DNA of 64,000 nt. It comes from Lingula anatina. Its lineage: Eukaryota; Brachiopoda; Lingulata; Lingulida; Lingulidae. The position numbers and the translations under genes were made by a program. The stretch spans positions 1,193,706 through 1,257,705 of the forward strand of contig NW_019774513.1 in NCBI RefSeq assembly GCF_001039355.2. The letters are read 5' to 3'. A model generated the notes under the pieces. The model did not search any database. It had not been told where the DNA came from and saw only the letters and a list, made by a program, of their open reading frames with translations. Of this stretch, positions 14,101 to 44,600 are shown piece after piece; the first letter of the stretch is position 1; the number at the start of each line of letters is the position of its first letter.

Positions 14101-15056
14101 GCGTTCTGGTTTAACATTGATTAGGATTCTGTTCTTGGTGTTGATATTAGGATAGGCTCAGCCAGGTTGGGATTTACACTTTTAATTTTCCGTCAGTTTA
14201 CCCAGCCTCAGCACATGCCCTATCTGACAGCTCTCTGTTTAACAAGCATTATTTGCTCCATGGAGCAATTTTCTCACTGATCACTGGAAGTATTTATCCT
14301 TGTTACTCCACTAGTCAACAATTTTAGTGACCTAGTCTGACAGGACATCTGACACATCACAAAGGAATAAAAGTTCCGTCAATTTTGCAGGATCTGTGGT
14401 TGAAAGGAGAGAAACGTTGAAAATTAGCTGTATTTATCTGGTGTACATGCATAGGATCGCATTGCTGCCACTCAGACAGCTTGAAAGTGGATGCCCCGTG
14501 AACTCGTGGTTGAATTTGAACTCAAAAATCTATAAGTTGACAGCATTGCTGATAGATTGTTGATTCAAAGAGTATGTATGACAGCATATTGTCTATGTCA
14601 CTGGCATTGAAAATCATTCGTAAATATTTCAAACAGTTTTGCTTTTGAAGAAAGCATTTTTTCAGAATTCATGTATGGAGCTGCTTCTTTAAAAAATACT
14701 TTTTGTGGCAAAATGTGTAAATGATGGAATGGCAACCATGATAAAAAGATGGAATATGTGGTAAGCAACAACAAAAATGACGAAAAATATTAGCAAATTT
14801 AGATGATACTTCTGAAATTGAGCAAGTTTTTAAGCTGTCAAGTAATTTGACATGTTCTGATATACTGGTATATATCTCAAGCCCCTAAGCCCAGGCTTAT
14901 TGGAATATAAAGGTACTAGTAGAAATGGTTTGACTCCAAGTAGCTAAGGAGAAGATGTTATTTCTGTGACAATTTTAAAGGCATTGGGTGGCATAAGCTA
15001 ACTGATATATTTGTGAAAATTGGAACAGAGAGGTCTAAGATAAGTGGTTTGTATTG
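11151..15056. repeat. 3.9-kb direct tandem duplication, copy 2
   Basis: This is the second copy of the block at 7072-11002. It runs directly into unrelated sequence after GTATTG. It lacks the ~25 bp present in copy 1 at 10706-10730. A poly-T tract near 11969 and other homopolymers differ in length between copies, as expected of alleles or old paralogues. No gene is recognised inside. Confidence 0.92.
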
Positions 15057-16500
15057 TGGCTTATCTCAGTGACTGCTGTATTTGAGATAAAGTATTTTTA
15101 GTGATAGTCAGTGTAGGCATGGTGGTAAATATCAAGGATTTTACGTATTGTATATTATGTAAGAGAAAAAGAGAACAGGTACAGTAGCCAGAAGTGTGAA
15201 CGAGATATGGCAAACCTGGATTTATATCAGAACGAAAAAGTCCCTGAATAAGGCCCATGTTAATTTGTGTATTCACTTCAAAGGAAAGAGATATGAAAAA
15301 GCAATTACTTTGTCAGTTTTCTGCCAGTTTGCCTCATCTGTGCTCCCTGTGTTGAGACTAGGTGCAAAATACACTGGTTTGCATGTGTGAAGACAGATAA
15401 CTTCATCTTGCAAAAAAAAAAAAAGTTCTGATCATCAGTTGTCTTTTGTGATCATTATATCAGGCTTGATATGGTTCTGTTCATTATTTGTATTGATACA
15501 CACTCATGTTTTATGTATGTGGCTGTAGCTTAAAAGTATACAGGTATAAATAAGTAAGTATATTTGAAGCTTTGTACCTGATGCTACCATAGACAGTCAG
15601 AAGTACACAGAAAAATCAGATGGAGCTTAAACAACATATCACATTAGTTTTGATGAGGTGTGAGTGCATGTATACAGCCATACAAACATTCAGAATTTTT
15701 GTTTTGTAAATAGACCTACCATATTGAGGTAAAGTACAGCCTGACTACTGTTCCGTTCTTGCCACTCAGATCACTGCAAGAACATGCACAAACCTAATTA
15801 ATTCAGTATCTGGAGGAGACAAAACAACTCTGTGTGAAGCAGTATGGGGAGGGGGGGATACCATGGATATACTGTTAGTACACATGCTTGCCTTCATCTG
15901 TGGAGGCTAAGCTGAGAGCAGAAGAATTAAAATATTGCAGGTGTTAAATATATCACCAGTTGGCTTATTATATTTTTTAATTGGAGGGGGCATGGTGAGG
16001 TACTATGCATAAAGGATAATCCACATATTCTGCTGGTTTTCAGATATTGAAAGCCCAAGTGATTTACAAGTAGTATCATCTAATGGAAGGGCATTGATGT
16101 TTCAGCAGCTATAGTTTCAACCCATTGAGATAGAGATATATATTCATGAGTATTTAAAGAGCTCTACATTTTTGTGGGGAAAAAGAATAAATAAATTACC
16201 AATTGTGTTAACGTGAACAAGAAATGTGTAGAAAAACCATTGCTCTTGCATTTAGAAACACAAAAATAGATTTCAGGCTTAATGGAATGCTGTCTCTTTT
16301 CAGCTACAGAACAATGGTAATCCAGAATGGCCAAGCAGTATGACTTCTCGTGGCAGAGACCAGTCCCCGAGATCCTGCTGAAAGGGGGGATACTAGACAG
16401 GTGGGATGAGGTAAGACAATAATGATAATAAAATGGAGCACAAGGCTCAAGGAAAAGGGGTGAGATCCTGCTGAAAGGGTGATACAAGACGGTAGGATGA
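15057..16500. other. Non-coding stretch with degenerate minisatellite flank
   Basis: No supported exon. From about 16370 a longer degenerate unit appears twice (GATCCTGCTGAAAGG followed by GGATGAGGTAAGA and GGAGCACA, near 16370-16445 and 16464-16530). It looks like the ancestral form from which the 30-bp minisatellite expanded. Confidence 0.6.
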
Positions 16501-16800
16501 GGTAAGATGATGACAGTATGTTGGAGCACAGGTAAGATGATGACAGTATGTTGGAGCACAGGTAAGATGATGACAGTATGTTGGAGCACAGGTAAGATGA
16601 TGACAGTATGTTGGAGCACAGGTAAGATGATGACAGTATGTTGGAGCACAGGTAAGATGATGACAGTATGTTGGAGCACAGGTAAGATGATGACAGTATG
16701 TTGGAGCACAGGTAAGATGATGACAGTATGTTGGAGCACAGGTAAGATGATGACAGTATGTTGGAGCACAGGTAAGATGATGACAGTACTTTGGAGCACT
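16501..16800. repeat. 30-bp minisatellite, 10 copies
   Basis: Ten head-to-tail copies of a 30-bp unit beginning GGTAAGATGATGACAGTATG and ending TTGGAGCACA. Nine are identical; the tenth has TACT for TATG and ends CT. The unit is divisible by three and free of stops in the frames concerned, so it creates long spurious open frames on both strands (a decapeptide repeated ten times). Each unit boundary on the + strand reads CAGGTAAGA, a strong animal 5' splice-site consensus. Confidence 0.97.
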
Positions 16801-18191
16801 CGACAGATGGGATGCAGGTGATTATACATGCTCATTTCAAACATCTCACTTATTACCATATTATATTTATCTTAACATTCATCATTTTAGGGGTCTCATA
16901 GAAGCATACTTTCTGATAGATACCCAGCTGTCTTTTTTCATAACTTTTAAATTACTGTTAGGGATGTTATGAAGAAAATTAATCTTGAGAAATATAAAGT
17001 AATGAAACAGTTTTCTTCAAATTTAATGAGCAATTACCATGAGTTAGTTCTGAAAGATGGCACTGGGCAGATGGGATAAAGTAAGTTGGAGAAGATGGTA
17101 TTACAAAGGTGGGATATGGCATAGTAGTAAAAGGTAGAGTATAAAAGGTAGTGAAAGGTAGATACCACTGAGGGAATATAGCAAGGGACTGAAATGAGGA
17201 CACCTGGCAGATGGGATGAGGTAATGCACTGAAAGTGGGTTTCTAGACTAGTAAGATGAAGTAATGTGGTAAAATATAGGTTTCTACACAAATAGGATGA
17301 GATAAAGTACCATAAACAAGGTTAAAAACATCCAGTCTAGTGAAAGTTAGCCCTAGGGAAACACATATCTATCAATAAAGTACTAGTAGTCTAAATTGTT
17401 TCTCTCAAGACCCCGTATCCCCCCCCCTTCTTCAGTACTTCAGTACATAAACCTCAGTTGCCTTGTGCAGAAGATTGTCTGCATGAGCCAGAAGAATCTT
17501 GATAAATTAATTGTCTGATAACTCATTTAAGATTGCAATCTGTCTTTGTGTGTGGATGTTCTTTTAGGTAAATAGAATAAGGGGGAAAACTCAATCAGGT
17601 ATGTTATATAGATTTGGTTAAGACTACTGATGAAGGCAGCTGGAGTGCGTTGATGCATAAGGAGAGTTGCCTCCAAAGTTCAGAGCAGATAATTTATTGG
17701 AAAGATAGTGTTTTATACTTACGGTTGTGTTGGAAATCCAAAAGTGACCTTGAATTTGCTCTTTAGCCTTCTTTGCACAGTGGATTACCCTTTTACAACT
17801 TTCTTATCCATGTATCTCCAAACTAGAAGAGATTCATCCATTATTTCAGCCATAGTTGTTATTTAATTTGATGACGAAATAATCAATTGTCAATCCAAAT
17901 ATGTGCTTGAATTAGATTTTTGTTTAGCATTTTAAATACATTTATATATTTGATGATTTGTGTTAGGGATGCCTTGGTATAATAAGAAAATAAGCAAAAT
18001 TTCAGGGAAAATTTGTTTCTTTGCTATTTAAGTGTCTACAATACATTGCCAAGGCCCCTTTTAATCAATTTTCCAGTGTGTTGATCAGCAACGATATTGT
18101 ACCAAACAACATGTAAGTGTTATTATATACTTATACTAGAAGTTTAGAGGTTTATATTGTGATTTTAGATATCTATGAATTTAATTTTCAG
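16801..18191. other. Non-coding stretch with decayed minisatellite relatives
   Basis: Between about 17060 and 17310 there are scattered degenerate relatives of the flanking minisatellite unit (GCAGATGGGATRAGGTAA-like words near 17066, 17208, 17252 and 17294). The rest shows no coding or repeat structure apart from the candidate microexon at 18077-18112. Confidence 0.5.
18077..18112 (+). CDS. Possible 36-nt microexon upstream of the PLC PH-domain exon
   Basis: A pyrimidine-rich acceptor (TTTTCCAG) precedes 36 nt that are open in the PLC reading frame. A consensus donor GTAAGT follows at 18113. The segment would encode 12 residues (CVDQQRYCTKQH) and joins the exon at 18192 in phase 0. Its position matches the variable N-terminal stretch before the PLC-beta-4 PH domain, but it has no clear similarity to that stretch. 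The 79-bp intron it would leave is unusually short for this gene. The match may be chance. Confidence 0.22.
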
Positions 18192-37794
<19,603 letters not shown>

Positions 37795-38181
37795 GTAAGA
37801 CTCTGCGCTCTTGGTTTATTCACATCAGGTATTATTCAGAACAGCTCGGGACTATTTTGGAACTTGTTATTATGCATTTTCGCTGTGTAATGTTGAAAGT
37901 ATAAGGTTGCCAACTGTAGTCTGTCAAATTGCTTCATTTTCAAACATTACTCTACTTTCAACAACTTAGATACATAAGAACAGAAAATATCATTTTGGCA
38001 ACCTTGAACTTTCTGATCTGTGGGTTTACAGGACGGACAACCTTTTATCAATCTAACAAAGGCTGACCACATGCTGGGAACCTATTGGATAGTAGTGTGT
38101 CCAAAGTGTAAATGCATTTGACAAAGTTTGAGTTTGTTCAGAATCGCTCCAAGTCATGTCAAGTGTGAACAGACTCCATCA

Positions 38182-38198
38182 NGGGGGGGGGGGGGGGG
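38182..38198. repeat. Ambiguous base plus 16-nt G-run between PLC and GPATCH1
   Basis: A single N is followed by sixteen G. It lies 388 bp after the last PLC exon and 448 bp before the first recognisable GPATCH1 exon. Poly-G is a frequent point of sequencing failure, so this is a likely contig join with missing sequence. Confidence 0.85.
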
Positions 38199-38241
38199 CA
38201 CCTGGGGCCGTTGCAGTAGATTTTGTTCTTTGGTTTTATAG

Positions 38242-38283
38242 ACCGTTTCCATCGTAATCACTGCGTCATGGAAAGCAACAGTG
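38242..38283 (+). CDS. Unassigned 42-nt candidate exon between PLC and GPATCH1
   Basis: TTTTATAG acceptor, 42 open nucleotides, then GTAAGA donor, phase 1 on both sides. It contains an ATG at 38268 giving MESNSG, which would read on in frame into the GPATCH1 exon at 38630. It does not encode the conserved GPATCH1 N-terminus (YGTxLEPLEE-like), nor any PLC-beta sequence I recognise. It could be an alternative GPATCH1 5' exon or chance. Confidence 0.3.
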
Positions 38284-38530
38284 GTAAGAAATAACTTGTA
38301 ACTTTGTGCAAAAGCAACCTTCAAGAATTTTAGGCCAAAGCATTAAATTCGAACTTATTTATTTTTATTAAGATTGAATAAAATGATATACTAGTTTATG
38401 GGTATGTAATTTTTAAAAAATACCACTTCTATGAGAGGAAGAGACTCGTTCTAACATTACGTCGCTTGGTAAGTGGAGGTAGGTTTGATCACACTGACTG
38501 CCTGCACTTATCAAGTTGGGCACATGCAAA

Positions 38531-38533
<3 letters not shown>

Positions 38534-38580
<47 letters not shown>
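38534..38580. repeat. (GT)n microsatellite near a GPATCH1 acceptor
   Basis: Pure GT tract ending about 50 bp before the exon at 38630. UG repeats upstream of acceptors can bind TDP-43/CELF-type proteins and modulate exon inclusion in other animals. Whether that occurs here is unknown. Confidence 0.95.
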
Positions 38581-38582
<2 letters not shown>

Positions 38583-38629
38583 ATTCCAAAAAGTCTAACA
38601 TTTGGATGAAAAAGTCTCTTGTGTTTCAG

Positions 38630-41600
38630 ATGCTCCAAGAAAGAAGGCACCTCAGGTCCAAGATGAAACAGTGCGAGATGAGAAAGGTAGACGCCGTTTC
38701 CATGGAGCTTTCACAGGAGGCTTCTCTGCTGGTTACTTCAATACCGTGGGCAGTAAAGAAGGTGAGGTTCAGTGGGATGTATGTATTAAGGCAAAAGTTA
38801 CATTTAATACAACCATGTACTGTAGATATACCACAATGTTCAATGAAAAATGTTCGAGATGGATTGGGGCTGCGTTTTTTGTCTGCAAGAGCATATATTA
38901 TATAAGTTTTGACTTTTAAGGATATTATATTATTAAAGAAAATGTTATATTCAAAGAAATTCATAAGGGTTTTATGCATTGTTGGATGAAGGGGGTTATT
39001 TTCTTCTTTGTCCCCTCCCTGACCTTTAATCTAGTTCTATACATTAATAACTTAAAATTTTCACACATCTTGCATTCATGTATCATATTTTGTCCTTTTT
39101 AAAAATTAAGCAGTTTAAGTCATTAACACTGATATATTTACAGACAGGGAGCCAACAAACTTACCAAAACTTTTGTATTACTGAAAAACTTCTTTAAATT
39201 TATTGAGTAATTATAAACTTTACAGTATACATTATACATTACTCATGTACCATATCCATATGTGAGTACGATATTTTGAGAGTATGAATGATAAGATTAA
39301 GTACTGTTGTATCATTTTGTAGGATGGACACCGTCTTCATTTGTTTCATCAAGAACTAACAAAGCAGAGACCCAGGGACAAAAACCTGAAGATTATATGG
39401 ATGCAGAGGTATGTATGGGCATTTAATTATACACCATATTTTTTCAAATTGGATCATAATGTATATATGATACTGAAGTAAATTACTATTATGTAAGCAT
39501 TGAATTGGTTAAAAGAATGCATGTTTAACACTTACTGTAATGTGATAATATGGTCAGAAGGATTTTTTGTCTTACTAGTTATCAAATGACTTGTGTGATA
39601 GTAATTCACTATCTTTGTCTCAAAATTTTTTTAAAGGCTGAAAATTTATTCAATCTGATTTGGCAGAAAAGCATGGACCACACTTTAACACAAAAAGACA
39701 GTAATCATCTGGTGATTTATTTGTGAAAAAAATCAGTCTTTTAACTGAACTACTTTAGGACCTTGGGGAATTTGGTATAGCGCCTCGCAAGCTGAAGACT
39801 GCAGACAACTTCACCTCCGAGCAAGCCCAGAAGAAGCATGCGGCTGAGAGACTGGAACTTGCAGGTGTCTTCTTTACCCAGCCAGTATTACAAGACCTTA
39901 TCATACCATCACAGTGAGCATTTTTTTCCATGTTTTTAATGTCTCCTCTTGTAATAGTAGCATGATAAAAATTCACAATGTAAATCATTTACTTAATTTT
40001 AATTAGAATTAAAAATTTGTTTTCTACCTCAGGTCTGACATTTCAGCCCTTTCATTGACAATGTGTAACAGTGAATTTTTTTTCAATGTTGAAAATTCAT
40101 GAAAATAAATGTGTCAAATTATCATTCTGTCAAGACTATAGCATTGGAAATTACGGTCTGAGGGGCCTACTGAAATATTTCCCATAGTTGTAACACCTAT
40201 TTACCCTGTAAAAAGTTTAGTGTTTTTAAACTTCGTGAATAAGAAAGAAACAGAATGAATCAGTTTGAATTATTTGTCTTGTCCAGGTTACCCATGGGTG
40301 TGCGTCTGCTGAGGAAGATGGGATGGAAGGAAGGACAAGGTGTGGGCCCCAGGGTGAAGAGAAAAGCCAAAAAACAGGCAATAGGTATGTTTGTAGACCT
40401 CTTGAAAACTAGTACTTTTTTCATTAGGATTTTTTTAAAACTTAAGTACATAAGTCATTTGTGATGTAGTAATATTAAGAGTCATGACAATTTTTTCAAT
40501 GCGTCTTTTTATAAATTTGTTTGATGGAAAATGTGCGGGTTTATGTGTCCTCTTTCAGCTGTCAGGAAATGTTAATTAATTTGAGTTTCAAGGTGTTTTC
40601 AGTGTTTGAATTCTTTCTTAATTGACCAAGAGATATGCAATAAAAACTGTTGTTTTGTGTTTTTCGTAATTCTTAGCACAAGAAGGCAAAGTATATGGCT
40701 GCTCTCTGCCTCCAGATCAAAATTCTGATGTAAGTGTATAAGCTTATTAAATTTACAACTTTATGGATTTTTTCAATTTTTAGCTTTGGCCAGTGCAATT
40801 AGAATAGCTTTTTACGTAAAATGCTTGATAATATGAAATGATGTGTTTGGATTTTTGATGAAATGTATAATGATAGACACATTTTCTGTCAGTGTCTATC
40901 AGCAACTGGAACAATTTGAATACCTTTAAAGGTTCAATTTCATCAACTGGGAAAACTAACTTCTTTATAATTCCAGGATTCTGACTATGATGAATATGCA
41001 GCTGGATTGACCTTTGCCCCAAAAGATGTCACCCCAATCAGATTTGAAGCCAAAGATAACCAGCATGGTCTGGGGTACAGTGGTCTCAATCCAAAAGCTG
41101 CTTTACACTCTGGCCATATCAACTTGTTTAAGCCCTCTCCCATAGGTGGCAGCACTGTATCTGGTAGCAAGAGGGGCATCCGAGGAAAGGTTAGTAATGG
41201 AGTAGATACATTCAGGCATGCTACAGACATGATAATAACTGCGGGTTCAAGTATCTGCAGAAATCAAGAGATCATGGACCCTTCCAGTATTTTGCAGGCC
41301 CAGATATTTTTTCAAAATGTCATTTTTACAAATTCGTGAAATTTCTACCCCATGTAGGCATTGTACTTTCCTTTTCCAAAAATTAGTCGCAATAACTATA
41401 GGTCAGTTCTGATCACTGAAAAAGTATGTACGAATCAGTGGTGAGTTGGAAATAATTATTGACCCGTTAATGATCCTATTTCATTTATACTGGTGACCTG
41501 ACATGACTTTAGTTTACTATTATATTGGAAGCTGGCAACATTTGCCCAGAGTGATGCCAATTGGACATTTATTTTTAATTCTAATTATTTATTTTAATGC

Positions 41601-44600
41601 CATGAAATTATTACAGGCATTTGGAGTGGGTGCTTTAGAAGATGATGATGAAGATATATATGGTATGGATTCCATGGCAAACTATGATAGAGAACTAACA
41701 GCTGAATCAGACCACAATTTTGGATGGACTGCACCAAAACGTACATCTAGGTTTTCAGAAGGTAGTCTTTGTCTTCTATTTAGTTATTTTTGCCAAGTTT
41801 GTTAATTGTGTGTGGTTAGATATCAGCATATTATGTTTAATGTGTAAAACCCAGACATAGCAGAAGATTTGATAAATGCAGGAGTCATTCTCTTTCTCTC
41901 TCTCTCTCTCTCTCATGTATGTGCACAAACACTTGTACACATCCATGTTGTATATGCTTTGAAGGTTTTTGCTGCTTATCAACATTATAAAGATTTGATT
42001 TTATTTTAGCAAACTTTTTACTTACATAATATGTACTTCAGGTCTGCCCGCTGCAATAACAGAGGGTCCCAGTCATGTAACCAGAATATTGGAGGGTTTC
42101 ACAATAGCCTCCAAACCTCTTCAACCAAAGAAATGCTTTCCACCTCCCCACATTCCCAGGGGTTATAAACCCTTCCATACGTTCCTGAAACCCAAGGAAT
42201 CGTCATCTGCCAGTTCCTCAGGAAAATCTTTAGATGCTGGTGCGAGGGGAGCAATTTTAGGAGAAACGCCTGTGATAGGTATGTATAATTGTATAATCAG
42301 ATTTAAAGGGGAATGTGAAATTTTATGATGAAAGAGCAATGGTATACCACAAAATAAATCTCTGGTAGTGATACAACTCATCTCTCTTTGTGTTTGTGTG
42401 TTTGTGTGTGCATGCTTCTTTTTTTACCAGAGAAAAAAACAAGGTTTTCATTATTTACAAAGATTTGTAAGAAACATGAATTAGCCAAAGTAAAATATCC
42501 TCAAATTTGTTTTAAACTAAACATGTTAAGATAAACCTGTATGATCATGAAACACCTGTCTTTCCCTTCAGGATCAGTGTTTGAATTGGTCAACTCAGAA
42601 GGAAAAGCTAAACTGGAAGCTGCCAAGATGAGTTCAACAACATCATCTGCTTCCTCAACATCATCAGTAACAACATCTTCAACCTCGTCATCTGGAACAT
42701 CGTGGGAAAAGGTTCAGGGTCCATTTGAAGTTAAACAGCCACTGCTAAAGACACCACTGTTTCAGGGAAACACAAGTTCTTTTAAACCCTTTGTGAAAGA
42801 TCCAGCAAAGCAGGAGAGATATGAGAAGTATTTGGAGCTGAAGAAGCAAGGGGCAGTAGGTGAGGCAACAATTACCCATGCAGATAAATGCTTTGTCTGA
42901 CCTAACACACTGTCATTTTCAACACACTGTCACACTTTTAAAATTTTTGCAAAATGCAAAACCTGTACAATTAAACACTTAAACTTAAATGGCAATTTAA
43001 CCTTTCTTGTCACCCCTAACACACTGTCCCCTCAAACACGTTGTCACACTTTTGAAAAAAATTGCAAAATACTAAACACAGCCATGCATTTAAAGCTTAC
43101 ACGTGAATGGCAATTCAAACTTTTCATGACTATAATTCCAGACTGCTATAAAACTGTGTCTCTGCCTCACATGACAGAGTGGGATATGGAGAGAGAGGAG
43201 GAAGAATTCAAGAGGGCAGCACAGCTGTTCAAACCCCTTAGCAGTCTCATGGCCTCCAGGTTTACGCGGGCCAAATTTGAAGACCACCATGACGAGGTTG
43301 AGGTGCCCCCTGATGACAGCGTGAGTTTCTTTTTCCTCTGTCAACAAAGGAGATCGATGTTTACATCCTGCATGTTTGAAGATTTGAAAAATCAGGAAGT
43401 TCCTCACTCATTTTTATGTGATTTTCAGGATAGTCATTTATTCAGTAGAGGTGATTATATCATGAAGATCTTATGATTTTTAAGTTGTAAAGCCCCAATC
43501 AATTTTCTTATATATTAATGTCTTTTTATATTAAATGTTTAACTAAAGAAGATTTTATTCTATATTTTTATATTTCTTTAGAGTTGTGATTTCAGTCTCT
43601 GATTTTCATTTCTGCTAGGTACAATCAAGCTGGTAAAGTCACAACTAGCATAATCCCACCTAACACATTTAACTCAGTTTTATTTCTAGATTCCAGTCAT
43701 TGACCAGGCAGATGCACCCACAAGTCAGCTTTATGACGCAGTTCATCTTTTTTTAAAACAAACAATATTTTCTAAAGTGTCAAAGCTCTTATAACATAAC
43801 ATTTCAAAAGTCTATTAAATACCTTTATTTAATCTCATGTTGTATTTAAGAAAGAAAGTTTCATTTTGTATACCTGGTACATCCATAGAATACCTTTAAC
43901 ATGATGACTATTTCATACAGCCTTTTTCTCTCAGTATTCTAAGGTTAGTTTGTATTGCAGACACCGGTCAGCGACCAGGCCAAAGCTGCCCAGATGAAGA
44001 TGTTTGGAAAACTGACCAGGGAGAGGTTTGAGTGGCACCCAGATAGACTGGTGTGTCGGAGGTTTAATGTGCCTGATCCTTATCCTGGGTGAGTGTGATT
44101 GTTTCCCATTAATTATAGAGGTTATTAAGCCCTTTGTTGATGCGCTAAACAAATATGAATGAATCAGATGTTTTGACCACTTGAAATATATAAGAAAATC
44201 CATTCAGCTTAGCCTTTGTAAAGTGTCTTTACAATGTTAATTTAAAAGTAACTGTCCTTTTTAGAAAAGAACGCAGTTATATTTAATTTGCCTCATTAAA
44301 ATGATGATACACTTTCATAATGAAATACCTTTTTTTACTTTAAATTTTTCAATACACAGGTCCACTATTGTTGGAGTTCCAACTGTCAAAAAGGACAAGT
44401 TTTCTGTGTACAACTTCTTAAGTGTTCCAGTGGAGGAGAGAGCACCCAGTCCTCCTAAAGCCATCACTGCTGGAGGTAGAGATAAAATGGAATTAATAAT
44501 TCATGGGGAATCGGGGTTCTTTTGATTAGATTTGTGTCTAAATATATAATAAGGAATGTCTCATGAATTTGTGGCATTTTTTCCATTTACACCAAACAGT

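Noticed and set aside
16164-16859. 231-codon minus-strand and 104-codon plus-strand frames with a tenfold decapeptide
   Set aside because: The open frame is forced by the 30-bp unit (multiple of three, no stop). Outside the array there is no domain, signal or splice context.
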